Positions 52,158-61,828 of a stretch of DNA of 64,000 nt are shown here, piece by piece. The notes beneath the pieces are model-generated. The model had not been told where the DNA came from, did not search any database, and saw nothing but the letters and a program-made list of their open reading frames with translations. Origin of the DNA: Pseudomonas sp. BCA17. GTDB taxonomy: Bacteria > Pseudomonadota > Gammaproteobacteria > Pseudomonadales > Pseudomonadaceae. Each line of letters opens with the position of its first letter. The first letter of the stretch is position 1. The stretch spans positions 1,364,001 to 1,428,000 of the forward strand of contig NZ_SGWI01000001.1 in assembly GCF_004519405.1 (NCBI RefSeq), written 5' to 3'. Both the position numbers and the translations under genes were made by a program.

Positions 52158-54620
52158 TCAGCGGAATGTGCCGGGCGCCTTGAATAACAGAGGCTGCGGC
52201 CGCACAGGTCGACACTGCAAGCTATCAAAGGTAAACAATTGCGGGCGTTCAATCAGGTAGCCCTGAGCGTAATCCACACCTATCTCAAGTAAAGCCTGTT
52301 CGATGTGCGGTGTTTCAACAAACTCGGCAATTGTGCGCTTACCCATGACGTGGCCGATGTGGTTGATCACTTCGACCATGGCGCGGTTAATCGGGTCGTC
52401 CAGCATATCCTTTACGAAACTTCCATCGATCTTCAGGAAGTCTACAGGTAAATGTTTAAGATAAGCGAATGAGGACATTCCGGCGCAAAAATCATCAAGA
52501 GAGAAATGGCAACCTAACGCTTTGAGTTCATTAATAAAACGTATCGCACTGCCAAGATTGGCTATAGCACTCGTCTCTGTTATTTCAAAACATATCATTT
52601 CAGGCGGGATGTTATAGGCCGCGAATTTCTCACGTAAGAAACCCAGGAAATCATCATCACCAATGGTAATGCCTGACAGATTGATCGCACACATGGCCAT
52701 CGGTCGACCCGGACGCTCACGCAAGCATTCGGCGATGATCTTGAACACGTTCTCGACCACCCAACGGTCCAGCGACGTCATCAGGCCGTAACGTTCAGCG
52801 GCCGGGATAAAACTGTCGGGCAAAATGATGCGCCCCCCTTCATCATGCAGCCGCAACAGGATTTCGATGTGCCCACTGCCTGCGTCGGTATGGCCCAGCG
52901 GCGAAATCTCCTGGGAGTACAGGCAAAAACGGTCTTCTTCCAACGCCACGTGCAGACGCTGCACCCAGGCCATCTCACCAAAGCGCACAGACAACTCCGA
53001 GTCATCGGCATGGTAGACCTGCACCCGGTTGCGACCCTTTTCCTTGGCCATGTAGCAGGCCATATCTGCGGCCCGCAGCGAGGTTTCCAGGGTGGTCGGG
53101 GTTTGCGAGATATGCACCAGGCCGATGCTGACGGTGGTCATGAACGGCCGCCCCTTCCACACAAAGTGCAGGCTCTGCACGGTATGGCGCAGGCTCTCGG
53201 CAATCCTTTCGGCCACCGGCGCCGGGCAATTCTCCAGCAGAATGCCGAATTCGTCGCCGCCCAGCCGCGCCAGGGTGTCACCTTCACGCAGGTCCGACTG
53301 CAGCAGCGCACAGATATGACGCAACAGCTCGTCGCCGGCCGCATGCCCACAGGTGTCGTTGACCAGTTTGAATTGGTCCAGGTCGAGGAACATCAACGCG
53401 TGCCGCCCACTTTGCTGGCGCCCCACTTGTTGCAGAACCTGTTCCAGGCGGTACTCGAACTCGCGACGGTTGGCCAGGCCGGTCAAGGCATCATGGGTCG
53501 CTTGCCACGACAGATTGGCGATGTACTGGCGCTCCTGGGTCATGTCGTGCAGTACCAGCACCGCGCCGCTGACTTTGCCGGCGCTGCGGATCGGCGCCCC
53601 CACCAACGTCACCGATACCGTACTGCCGTCCAGGCGCTGGATCAGCTTGGAATGTTCACTGCCGCCACCAAGCCGGCCCTTGATGATGCGCTCGATCAGG
53701 GTAAAGCCGTCAGGCTCGGCGCTTTCATCCAGCAGTTTGAACAGCGCCGCCAGCGGCAAGCCTTGGGCCTGCGCGTTTTTCCAGTGGGTCAACGCCTCCG
53801 CCGCGGGGTTCATGTAGTCGATGGCGCCATCGACATCGGTCGTGATCACGCCGTCGCCGATCGATTCCAGGGTGATCTGCGCGCGCTCCTTCTCGACTTG
53901 CAGGGCATTGGCAAAGGCATGGCGCTGGGCCAGCAGCTTGTGGGTACGCAACAGCGCCAGAACAATCAGGCCCAAAGCGGTGGCCAGGTTGGTGATCAGC
54001 AACAGCCGCAAAATCATGCGTGAGCCTTCGCCCAGGGCATCGCTGAATGCCTTGGCTGCCGGGGTCACACCGTCGTTGATAGCAATGATGTGCGCCTTCC
54101 AGTCGCGTACGTTGTCGCCACTGACCTGATTCGCGCTGATCGCCTGGTGCATCGACTGCGCCAGTTCATCCAGTTGTACCAGATAGCCATCGCCCACGGT
54201 CCACAGTTCGATGGCTTTTTCCAGATAGCTGAAATGGCGGAAGTTGAGGTACAGCCAGATCAGGCTGGAAACGTCATCCGGGTGGTTGCCGCCCTTGAGA
54301 ATACCCAGGCGCGCTGCGGTGAGGTCCGGGACGGGGCGGTCAAGGGCAATGCGCAGTTCATGCCCGCCCTGTGGCACGGCGATGGCTTGCTGATACTTGA
54401 GATAAGTCGCTTCGTCGCGGTTATCAGCGTAGAGCGTCAGGTAATAGATGGCATCTTTCTGACCCTTGGACCATAGACTTTCGCCAGCCACATAGCCACG
54501 CACCGCTGAAAGCACGTAGAGACTGACGCAACCCAACAATGCCTGGAACAGCACGACGGCGATAAAAGGCCAGACAATGCCCAACAACCGTGGTGTTCCG
54601 AGAGTTCGCTTTTGCTTCAT
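52158..54620 (-). CDS. Membrane GGDEF-EAL protein with PAS domain
   Basis: 820 residues. TM1 at 14-38 and TM2 at 203-224 enclose a helical periplasmic sensor. PAS spans about 248-360, GGDEF about 375-535 (motif GGDEF at 454-458; I-site REGD at 446-449 intact) and EAL about 555-810. The EAL motif is EIL at 586-588 but Glu586, Asn648, Asp709/Asp710 and Lys730 (LKIDGSF) are kept, so phosphodiesterase activity is possible. It probably sets cyclic di-GMP from a periplasmic cue. Confidence 0.92.
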   Translation of the reverse strand: MKQKRTLGTPRLLGIVWPFIAVVLFQALLGCVSLYVLSAVRGYVAGESLWSKGQKDAIYYLTLYADNRDEATYLKYQQAIAVPQGGHELRIALDRPVPDLTAARLGILKGGNHPDDVSSLIWLYLNFRHFSYLEKAIELWTVGDGYLVQLDELAQSMHQAISANQVSGDNVRDWKAHIIAINDGVTPAAKAFSDALGEGSRMILRLLLITNLATALGLIVLALLRTHKLLAQRHAFANALQVEKERAQITLESIGDGVITTDVDGAIDYMNPAAEALTHWKNAQAQGLPLAALFKLLDESAEPDGFTLIERIIKGRLGGGSEHSKLIQRLDGSTVSVTLVGAPIRSAGKVSGAVLVLHDMTQERQYIANLSWQATHDALTGLANRREFEYRLEQVLQQVGRQQSGRHALMFLDLDQFKLVNDTCGHAAGDELLRHICALLQSDLREGDTLARLGGDEFGILLENCPAPVAERIAESLRHTVQSLHFVWKGRPFMTTVSIGLVHISQTPTTLETSLRAADMACYMAKEKGRNRVQVYHADDSELSVRFGEMAWVQRLHVALEEDRFCLYSQEISPLGHTDAGSGHIEILLRLHDEGGRIILPDSFIPAAERYGLMTSLDRWVVENVFKIIAECLRERPGRPMAMCAINLSGITIGDDDFLGFLREKFAAYNIPPEMICFEITETSAIANLGSAIRFINELKALGCHFSLDDFCAGMSSFAYLKHLPVDFLKIDGSFVKDMLDDPINRAMVEVINHIGHVMGKRTIAEFVETPHIEQALLEIGVDYAQGYLIERPQLFTFDSLQCRPVRPQPLLFKAPGTFR

Positions 54621-54691
54621 GAAGTCCCTTGCACATGCACAGCTGAATACGCACGCGAAAATCCGCTCCCGATAGCACAGCCTAAGCTAAA

Positions 54692-56509
54692 TCAATGCAC
54701 TTGTTGCAGATGCCCGTACAACTTGGCGTACAACCCGCCATCGGCAATCAATTGCTGATGGTCGCCATCCTCGGCGATATGCCCACCATCGAACACCAGT
54801 ACTCGATCAGCCTGTTTCACCGCCGACAAGCGATGGGCGATAATCAGTGTAGTACGACCGCTGAGAAACCGCGCCAGCGCCTGATGCAGGTTGTACTCGG
54901 TGGCGGCGTCCAGGGCGGAAGTGGCCTCGTCCAGAATCACCACCTTCGGCTCGGCCAGCACCATCCGCGCAATGGCCAGGCGCTGGCGTTGCCCGCCGGA
55001 AAAGCGTACGCCGGACCGCCCCACCACACTGTCCAGGCCCAAGGGCAAAGCCTTGACGGTGGCCTCCAGTTGGGCGATCTCCAGTGCCTGCCAGCAAGCC
55101 TGGTCGGAACGGGGACGGCCCATGGTCAGGTTGGCGCGCACGGTATCGTTGAACAGCGCCGGGTGTTGCAGCACCACCGCTACATGTTCACGGATGGTCT
55201 CCAGGCCGATCTCCTGCTGGGTGGCACCGCCGAAACGGATACTGCCCGCCTGTGGCGTATACAGCCCCAGCAGCAGTTGCACCAACGTACTTTTGCCGCC
55301 GCCGCTGGCCCCCACAATGGCGACCTTTTCTCCTGGCGCAATGCTCAGGTTCAGTTGGTCGAGCACCAAGTCTTCACCGTAGCCGAAGTTGAGGCCACGC
55401 ACGTCAATACCCACCGTCTCATGCCCGGTAAACGGATCATCGCCGCCGGCATATTGCGGCTCGTCGGCTCGCGCCAGCAGCTCGTTGATCCGCGTCAGCG
55501 CGCCACCCGCCGCGTAGTAGGCGTATTGCAGGTTCAACAATTGTTCCACCGGGCCGATCATAAACCACAGGTAACTGAACACCGCGAGCATCTGGCCAAT
55601 GGACAGGTCGGAAAACAAGACGGTGAGCATCGCCGCCGCACGGAAGATATCGATACCAAACTGGAACAACAAACCGCTGGCGCGGCTGGAGGCATCGCTT
55701 TTCCATTGGGAATTGATCGCATAGTCGCGCACTTCCAGGGCACGCTGACCGAGGCGCCCGAGGAAAAAGCCCTGGCGGTTGCCGGCGCGCACTTCCTGGA
55801 TGGCGTCCAAGGTTTCGGTCAGCGCCTGGGTAAACCGTGAGGTGCTGTCGTTTTCCAGTTTTTTCAGGTGTTTGACGCGCTTGCCCAGTTGCACCGTGGC
55901 GTAGATCACCAGCGGATTGAACAACAGGATCAACAACGCCAGCTGCCAATGCATCCACACCAGAATGGCCGAAGTGCCCACCAGGGTGAGCATGGCCACC
56001 AGGAAGCGGCTAAGGGTTTCGCCGACGAATTTATCCAGCGTGTCGAGGTCGGTGACCAAATGTGTGGTGACCGTGCCACTGCCCAGGCTTTCATATTCGC
56101 CGAGGGAGATGCGCTTGAGCCGTTCGATCAGGCGCACGCGGATGCGATACACGATGTCTTTGGCCAACCGCGCAAACAGCCGCGCCTGCACCACGTTGAA
56201 TACCAACGCACCGCAGCGTAGTAACAACGTCACCAACAGCATCAGGCCGATATAACCGGCGGCTTTCTGCCAGCCAAGGGGTAACGCGTGGTTCATCACC
56301 TTGAGCGCGGCATCGCCGTGGCCCAGCAGCACTTCGTCCACCAGCAACGGCAACAGCAGGGGAATGGGCACACTGCACAGGGTCGCCAGCACGGCTACGC
56401 CATTGGCGATCCACAGGGATTTCTTGTGACGCAGGACCAGACGGCGGATTTCCACCCAGGTCAGGCGATCAGTGCGTTTGCCAGGTTCAAGGTCAGGCTG
56501 ATCATGCAC
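54692..56509 (-). CDS. ABC exporter, fused permease-ATPase
   Basis: 605 residues from GTG 56509, overlapping the dsbA-like stop (GTGCATGA). Six membrane segments in an MsbA-like half (LWIANGVAVLATLCSVPIPLL; SATVTTHLV-type coupling region SGTVTTHLVTDLDTLDKF) precede the ATPase: Walker A GASGGGKST, signature SGGQRQRLAIARM, Walker B VVILDEATSALD. It works as a homodimeric exporter of lipid or hydrophobic compound. Position after trhO and a DsbA-like gene gives no clear substrate. Confidence 0.92.
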   Translation of the reverse strand: MHDQPDLEPGKRTDRLTWVEIRRLVLRHKKSLWIANGVAVLATLCSVPIPLLLPLLVDEVLLGHGDAALKVMNHALPLGWQKAAGYIGLMLLVTLLLRCGALVFNVVQARLFARLAKDIVYRIRVRLIERLKRISLGEYESLGSGTVTTHLVTDLDTLDKFVGETLSRFLVAMLTLVGTSAILVWMHWQLALLILLFNPLVIYATVQLGKRVKHLKKLENDSTSRFTQALTETLDAIQEVRAGNRQGFFLGRLGQRALEVRDYAINSQWKSDASSRASGLLFQFGIDIFRAAAMLTVLFSDLSIGQMLAVFSYLWFMIGPVEQLLNLQYAYYAAGGALTRINELLARADEPQYAGGDDPFTGHETVGIDVRGLNFGYGEDLVLDQLNLSIAPGEKVAIVGASGGGKSTLVQLLLGLYTPQAGSIRFGGATQQEIGLETIREHVAVVLQHPALFNDTVRANLTMGRPRSDQACWQALEIAQLEATVKALPLGLDSVVGRSGVRFSGGQRQRLAIARMVLAEPKVVILDEATSALDAATEYNLHQALARFLSGRTTLIIAHRLSAVKQADRVLVFDGGHIAEDGDHQQLIADGGLYAKLYGHLQQVH

Positions 56510-57137
56510 AGGTTGCTCGCTCCAGCCATCGAGCCAGCAACGGCGACAGCTCGGACAGCGGCTGATAACCATTGGTCAGCAAAGCCAACTGGCCATTGCG
56601 CTCGGCCAAAAGGGTCGGAAAACCGGCGATACCCAAGTCCTGCACCCACGTGAAGTCAGCGGCCGTTGCGGCGTGTTGCTCGGCGCGGTCAAACGCACCG
56701 GCAAACTCGATCCGCGGTATGCCGGCCTTCTCCGCCAGTTCCACCAGCACACTGGCGAGGGTCACATCGCGGCCCTCGACATAAAACGCGCGCTGGATCA
56801 GCCCCAGCAGCGTCCACGCGCAGTCCGGCGCCAGGCTGCGCGCCGTGACGATGGCGCGGCAGGCCGGCTCGGTGTCATAGACGAAACCGTCGGGCAACGC
56901 GCCTTCGCGCTTGAACGGCTGGCCGGTGGCATCGGTGACCGCCTGCCAGTGCTCCAGGATGTAGCGCCGGGTCGCAGGTTCCAACGCCGCACCGCTGCCG
57001 GTGCGCAAACCACCCACCACCAGATGCAGCTCCACGCCGGCGGCCTGGGCCTGCTCCACCAACGCCTCGGCCACCGGGGCAAAACCCCAGCACCAGGAGC
57101 ACATCGGGTCCATTACATAGAGCAGGCGCGCAGACAT
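56502..57137 (-). CDS. DsbA-family thioredoxin-fold protein (FrnE-like)
   Basis: 211 residues. The redox motif is CSWC at Cys13-Cys16 (MDPMCSWCWGFAP), and the cis-proline is in GIAGFPTLLA. There is no signal peptide, so it acts in the cytoplasm, as FrnE-type isomerases or 2-hydroxychromene-carboxylate-isomerase relatives do. It starts 3 bases after the trhO stop and its own stop overlaps the ABC gene, so it is the middle of a coupled operon. Confidence 0.9.
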   Translation of the reverse strand: MSARLLYVMDPMCSWCWGFAPVAEALVEQAQAAGVELHLVVGGLRTGSGAALEPATRRYILEHWQAVTDATGQPFKREGALPDGFVYDTEPACRAIVTARSLAPDCAWTLLGLIQRAFYVEGRDVTLASVLVELAEKAGIPRIEFAGAFDRAEQHAATAADFTWVQDLGIAGFPTLLAERNGQLALLTNGYQPLSELSPLLARWLERATCA

Positions 57138-57140
57138 GGC

Positions 57141-58082
57141 TCAGGCCTCGGAAGGGGTTTGCTTATAGTTGAAGCCAATCGGATGCGGCATATTGCGGGC
57201 CTTGGCCAGTTCAATCTGCTTTTGCCGGTCGATCGCGCTGCGACGGGTCTTCTCCGGCAGCTTATCCCAGCAATGCGGACAACTGATACCCGCCACATAG
57301 TGCTCGGACGCGCGGTCTTCGACGCTCACCGGTGTGCGGCAGGCATGACATTGATCGTAGTCGCCTTCGCTCAAGTCGTGGCGTACCGTCACACGATTGT
57401 CGAACACAAAACAGTCGCCCCGCCATTTGGTTTCTTCCTGGGGCACCTCTTCAAGGTACTTCAGGATGCCACCCTTGAGGTGGTAGACCTCATCAAAGCC
57501 CTCGCTGAGCATATAGCTCGAGGCTTTCTCACAACGAATGCCGCCCGTGCAGAACATGGCGACCTTCTTGTGCTTGGCCGGGTCGAAGTTGGCTTTGATG
57601 TAGTCGGGAAACTCGCGAAAACTGGTAGTTTTCGGGTCAATCGCGCCTTCGAAGGTGCCAATGGACACCTCGTAGTCATTGCGGGTGTCGATCAACAGCA
57701 CTTCCGGGTCACTGATCAGCGCGTTCCAGTCCTGCGGTTCGACATAGGTGCCGACCTTCTTGTTCGGATCGACGCCTTCGACGCCCAGGGTCACGATCTC
57801 TTTCTTGAGCTTGACCTTGGTGCGGTAGAACGGCTGCTCGTCGCAGTAGGATTCCTTGTGATCGATGTCGACCATGCGCGGGTCATTTTTCAGCCAGGCA
57901 AGCAGACCATCGATGCCTTCGCGGGTGCCGGAAACGGTTCCGTTGATGCCTTCTTCGGCGATCAGCAGGGTGCCTTTGATGCCGTTGTCGACCATCGCCT
58001 GCAGCAGTGGCTCGCGCAGGGCGACGTAATCTTCAAGGGTGACGAACTTGTACAGTGCCGCCACGACAATCGGTTGAGTCAT
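57141..58082 (-). CDS. trhO: tRNA uridine(34) hydroxylase (rhodanese-like)
   Basis: 313 residues from ATG 58082 (GGAGAGAACACCC upstream); the frame extends upstream through a terminator and repeats and is not used. Rhodanese-like domain with the catalytic cysteine in [13 protein letters not shown] near residue 180; C-terminal zinc-like cysteines in [11 protein letters not shown] and [11 protein letters not shown]. TrhO hydroxylates U34 of tRNA in an O2-dependent reaction. First gene of a trhO-dsbA-ABC exporter operon. Confidence 0.93.
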   Translation of the reverse strand: MTQPIVVAALYKFVTLEDYVALREPLLQAMVDNGIKGTLLIAEEGINGTVSGTREGIDGLLAWLKNDPRMVDIDHKESYCDEQPFYRTKVKLKKEIVTLGVEGVDPNKKVGTYVEPQDWNALISDPEVLLIDTRNDYEVSIGTFEGAIDPKTTSFREFPDYIKANFDPAKHKKVAMFCTGGIRCEKASSYMLSEGFDEVYHLKGGILKYLEEVPQEETKWRGDCFVFDNRVTVRHDLSEGDYDQCHACRTPVSVEDRASEHYVAGISCPHCWDKLPEKTRRSAIDRQKQIELAKARNMPHPIGFNYKQTPSEA

Positions 58083-58142
58083 GGGTGTTCTCTCCAGGTG
58101 GCTACCCTCGTAAAGGGTGAACCGGATTGGTGCAGCTGCGAG

Positions 58143-58297
58143 TTTCAAGCTGCAAGCTGCAAGTAAAAGCAAAGACAAAAAAACGCGCCGACTAGGCGGC
58201 GCGCTGAGGATTCTAACAAAAAGGCAGCTATGTGCGGTAAGCAAGCTCCAACCTCGCAGCTTGTAGCTTGTAGCTTGTAGCTTGTAGCTTGTAGCTT
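58143..58297. repeat. Heptamer repeats on both sides of the bolA terminator
   Basis: Right side: AGCTTGT in five perfect tandem copies, 58258-58292, plus AGCTT. Left side (58147-58162): AGCTGCA-type units in the opposite orientation (CAAGCTGCAAGCTGCAAG). The two blocks could pair, with the terminator between them. Confidence 0.75.
58177..58203 (-). terminator. Intrinsic terminator downstream of bolA
   Basis: On the minus strand CGCGCCG-CCTAGT-CGGCGCG is a perfect 7-bp stem followed by seven T. It ends the bolA transcript and separates it from trhO, which begins 95 bases further on. Confidence 0.85.
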
Positions 58298-58304
58298 AGC
58301 TGCC

Positions 58305-58592
58305 TCAATGCCCTCCGGCGCAGGTCGGCGAGGCCGGTGCTGCGTCGATTTTCGCCCACTCGTCAGGCGTGTAGGTATGCAGCGCAAGCGCATGAAACTC
58401 GCTCATCAGGTCACCCAGGGTGGCGTAGACCTTCTGATGGCGCTTGACGCGGTTGAGCCCCTCGAACTGAGGGCTGACCAGCACGGCCTTGAAGTGGGTC
58501 TGCAACCCACGGCTGTGCATGTGGCTTTCATCCAGCACGCTCAGGTGGTCGGAGCCCAGGGCGGCAAGCGCCGTTTCGATACGCTGTTGCAT
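58305..58592 (-). CDS. bolA: BolA-family protein
   Basis: 95 residues from ATG 58592 (GCAGGA seven bases upstream; an ATG two codons earlier is too close to it). The BolA fold is visible: LDESHMHSRGLQTHFKAVLVS, with the conserved histidine in the loop, and LNRVKRHQKVYATLGDLM. BolA proteins bind [2Fe-2S] clusters with monothiol glutaredoxins and also act as regulators of morphology and stress. The terminator is directly downstream. Confidence 0.92.
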   Translation of the reverse strand: MQQRIETALAALGSDHLSVLDESHMHSRGLQTHFKAVLVSPQFEGLNRVKRHQKVYATLGDLMSEFHALALHTYTPDEWAKIDAAPASPTCAGGH

Positions 58593-58604
58593 GGTCATTC
58601 CTGC

Positions 58605-59123
58605 TTACTTCTTCTTGGCCGGTGCGGCAGCTTTCGGCATCAGCTCGTTGGTCATGTCTTCCAACAGCTTGTTGACTACCGGCACGGCGCTTTCCAGCTT
58701 GGCCTGGGTCATCTGGGCCGATTGCTGGGTCAGTTGCGGCATTTTTTCCAGGACTTTCTTGCCCAGTGGCGACTGGTAGAAAGCGACCAGGTCCTTAAGC
58801 TCGGACTCGCTGAAGTTGCTGGTATAGAGCTTGACCATGTCCGGCTTCAGCTTCGGCCAGCCAATGGCCTGATCCAGGGCGGCGTTGGCCTTGGCCTGGT
58901 AGCTGTCCAGTACGGACTGCTTGGCGGCAGGCGCCTTGGTCTGTTCGAAACGCTGGGCAAACATTTGCTGCACTTGCATGTACACCGGGGTACCCAGCTT
59001 GTCGGCGTGGGCCAGGGTAAGGAAGGCTTCGGCACTGGCGTTGTGGCTGGCGGTATCGGCAAAAACCTGGCCGCTGGCGCAAACCAGAGCAACCGCGGTA
59101 CAGATGGCACGAAGACGAGTCAT
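58605..59123 (-). CDS. Exported DUF2059 protein
   Basis: 172 residues with a signal peptide ending VFADT at about residue 23. The mature part is helical, with the DUF2059 hallmark FSESELKDLVAFYQSPLGKKVLEKMP near residue 103. A lysine-rich tail (PAKKK) closes it. Likely periplasmic; function unknown. bolA follows 12 bases downstream on the same strand. Confidence 0.88.
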   Translation of the reverse strand: MTRLRAICTAVALVCASGQVFADTASHNASAEAFLTLAHADKLGTPVYMQVQQMFAQRFEQTKAPAAKQSVLDSYQAKANAALDQAIGWPKLKPDMVKLYTSNFSESELKDLVAFYQSPLGKKVLEKMPQLTQQSAQMTQAKLESAVPVVNKLLEDMTNELMPKAAAPAKKK

Positions 59124-59304
59124 CGAGTTTCCTTTTCTAGCAGGCGAGGTAAGACCCCAAGGGCGCCCATTCTGCGCCTAAAAAACCTTATGGCTCAACC
59201 CCGCCCCTTGTCGGACGTGGATTTGCCGATGAAAAGTCTTTCAGGGAACCCGTCCGGCCGATCACAGCCTAAACTGCGCAAACGAACCTGAAGGAGTAAG
59301 CCCG

Positions 59305-60687
59305 ATGAGCCGTATCGAAACCGACAGCCTGGGAGAAGTTCATGTCCCGGACGATGCTTACTGGGGCGCCCAGACCCAACGTTCGCTGGTGAATTTCGCC
59401 ATTGGTGAACAGCGCATGCCACTCGCGGTGTTGCACGCCCTGGCCCTGATCAAGAAGGCCGCGGCACGGGTCAACGACCGCAACGGCGATCTGCCCGCCG
59501 ACATCGCCCGCCTGATCGAGCAAGCCGCTGACGAAGTGCTCGATGGGCAGCATGACGATCAATTCCCGTTGGTGGTGTGGCAGACCGGCAGCGGTACCCA
59601 GAGCAATATGAACGCCAACGAGGTCATCGCCGGCCGTGCCAACGAGCTGGCGGGCAACAACCGTGGCGGCAAGAGCCCGGTGCACCCCAACGACCACGTC
59701 AACCGTTCCCAGAGTTCCAACGACTGCTTCCCCACGGCCATGAGCATCGCGGCCGTGCAGGCCGTGCATCAACGGCTGCTGCCCGCCATCGCTAATCTTT
59801 CCGGCGGGTTGGCGGAGCAAGCCGCCAAACATATGAAGCTGGTGAAAACCGGTCGCACCCACATGATGGACGCCACGCCGATCACCTTCGGCCAGGAACT
59901 CTCGGCCTTTATTGCCCAACTCGACTACGCCGAGCGCGCGATCCGTAGCGCCCTGCCTGCGGTGTGCGAACTGGCCCAGGGCGGCACCGCCGTAGGCACC
60001 GGGCTGAATGCGCCCCACGGTTTTGGCGAGGCCATTGCTTCCGAACTGGCGGCGTTGTCAGGCTTACCCTTCGTCACGGCCCCGAACAAGTTCGCCGCCC
60101 TCTCCGGCCATGAGCCACTGGTGACCCTGCACGGTGCGCTGAAAACTCTGGCCGTGGCCCTGATGAAAATCGCCAACGACCTGCGCCTGCTGGGTTCCGG
60201 CCCCCGCGCGGGGCTGGCCGAAGTGAAGTTGCCGGCCAACGAGCCGGGCAGCTCGATCATGCCGGGCAAGGTCAACCCCACCCAGTGCGAGGCGCTGTCG
60301 ATGCTGGCCTGCCAGGTATTGGGCAATGACGTGACCATCGGCATTGCCGCCAGCCAGGGGCATTTGCAGTTGAACGTGTACAAGCCGGTGATCATCCACA
60401 ACCTGCTGGAATCGATCCGCCTGCTGGCCGATGGCTGCAATAACTTCCAGGAGCATTGTGTGGCCGGCCTCGAGCCTGACGCTGCGCAAATGGCCGAGCA
60501 CCTGGACCGCGGGCTGATGCTGGTCACGGCACTCAACCCACACATCGGTTATGACAAGTCGGCGCAGATCGCCAAGAAGGCGTACGCCGAAGGCTTGACC
60601 CTACGGGAAGCCGCGCTGGAGCTGGGCTACCTCTCCGAGGCGGAGTTCGACCAATGGGTGCGCCCGCAGGACATGCTCGGAAACTAG
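59305..60687 (+). CDS. fumC: Class II fumarate hydratase
   Basis: 460 residues. Signature [11 protein letters not shown] near residue 316, substrate loops [14 protein letters not shown] and [13 protein letters not shown], and [16 protein letters not shown] are all present. It converts fumarate to malate as an iron-free tetramer, often induced under oxidative stress or iron limitation. Its stop overlaps the stop of the convergent EamA gene by 4 bases. Confidence 0.97.
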   Translation: MSRIETDSLGEVHVPDDAYWGAQTQRSLVNFAIGEQRMPLAVLHALALIKKAAARVNDRNGDLPADIARLIEQAADEVLDGQHDDQFPLVVWQTGSGTQSNMNANEVIAGRANELAGNNRGGKSPVHPNDHVNRSQSSNDCFPTAMSIAAVQAVHQRLLPAIANLSGGLAEQAAKHMKLVKTGRTHMMDATPITFGQELSAFIAQLDYAERAIRSALPAVCELAQGGTAVGTGLNAPHGFGEAIASELAALSGLPFVTAPNKFAALSGHEPLVTLHGALKTLAVALMKIANDLRLLGSGPRAGLAEVKLPANEPGSSIMPGKVNPTQCEALSMLACQVLGNDVTIGIAASQGHLQLNVYKPVIIHNLLESIRLLADGCNNFQEHCVAGLEPDAAQMAEHLDRGLMLVTALNPHIGYDKSAQIAKKAYAEGLTLREAALELGYLSEAEFDQWVRPQDMLGN

Positions 60688-61640
60688 GAGGCCATGCGTA
60701 AACGCCGGGCCTTGAGCCCGGCGAGCAACGATGGTGCCAGCGCCACGGTCGCCGACCCCAGCACCACCACCAACGCCCCGGCATAGCCCAGGGCGTTGAT
60801 CTCTTCAGCCTGCACATAGTCCGGCCACAACCACGCGGCCAGGGCCACCGCGACAAAGGTCACCAAGGGTGTGATCGCCAGAGTCGCACTGACCCGCGAA
60901 GCTTCCCAATGGGCCAGCGCCTCGGCGAAGGCGCCATACGCCACCAGGGTGTTCATGCAGCAGGCCAGCAACAGCCAGCCTTGCAGCGGGCTCAGGTCCA
61001 GCGCTTCCAGCGGATGAGCCCAGGGCGTGAGCAACAGGGCACAGAACAGATAGATCACCATCATCACCTGCAGCGAATTCCACACCGTCAACAGCTGCTT
61101 CTGGCCCAGGGCATAGAACACCCAGATGGAGGTCGCCAGCAATATCGTCAATACGCCCGCCGTATACGTGCCAAGCGAGCTGAGAAGCTCCGTCAGGCGC
61201 TGGTTGAAGAACAAACCGAAACCGCAGATCAACACCACCAACCCTACTACCTGCCCCAGGCTGAATCGCTCCTTGAACACAAACACACTGGCGATCATCA
61301 GGAAGATCGGCCCCATCTGCACCACCAACTGTGCGGTGCCGGGACTGAGCATTTTCAGGCCGACCAGATACAGCACGTAGTTGCCTACCAGGCCGCACAC
61401 CGCCATCGCCACCAGCCAGCCGCCCTTCGGGCCAAGCACCCTGCGACTGGGCAAGCGCCTGCTGAGCGCGAGGTAGACGAACAGGCAACCGCCGGCCACC
61501 GTCAGGCGAAACCAGGTAACGGTGATCGGGTCCATCACCTGCAGCACTTGTTTGAGTTTGATGGGCAGGATGCCCCATAGAAACGCGGTCAGCAGGGTCA
61601 AGCCAAAGCCGTAGACCCAGCGGCCGGAAGAGATGTGCAT
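60684..61640 (-). CDS. EamA/DMT-family transporter
   Basis: 318 residues with ten hydrophobic segments in two EamA repeats: [22 protein letters not shown] at the N-terminus and [21 protein letters not shown] at the end of the first repeat; [21 protein letters not shown] marks the second. Exports or takes up amino acids, nucleotides or small metabolites; substrate unknown. Single gene, convergent with fumC. Confidence 0.88.
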   Translation of the reverse strand: MHISSGRWVYGFGLTLLTAFLWGILPIKLKQVLQVMDPITVTWFRLTVAGGCLFVYLALSRRLPSRRVLGPKGGWLVAMAVCGLVGNYVLYLVGLKMLSPGTAQLVVQMGPIFLMIASVFVFKERFSLGQVVGLVVLICGFGLFFNQRLTELLSSLGTYTAGVLTILLATSIWVFYALGQKQLLTVWNSLQVMMVIYLFCALLLTPWAHPLEALDLSPLQGWLLLACCMNTLVAYGAFAEALAHWEASRVSATLAITPLVTFVAVALAAWLWPDYVQAEEINALGYAGALVVVLGSATVALAPSLLAGLKARRLRMAS

Positions 61641-61719
61641 GAGAGCCCCAGGAACCAGAGGAAGTGGAACCGCATTCTAGGGGCAAGCACAAGGATTGGG
61701 CTATGACGCCGTTCAAAAT

Positions 61720-61803
61720 GCGGGAGGGGCTTCCCCGATGAGGGTATATCAGTCACAGATCCTCGATCTGAGCCACCGCCATCGGGGACAGCCCCTCCCC
61801 CAC
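61720..61803. repeat. REPIN-type inverted REP pair
   Basis: Left arm GGGAGGGGCTTCCCCGAT and right arm (complement) GGGGGAGGGGCTGTCCCCGAT flank a 45-base loop. It is the same family as the element at 12941-13026 and lies between the EamA and thiolase genes. Confidence 0.7.
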
Positions 61804-61828
61804 TGATCCCGTTTTTTTCCAGCGGTAC

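Noticed and set aside
58258..58297. CRISPR-like tandem repeats
   Set aside because: Seven-base units with no spacers; no cas genes nearby.
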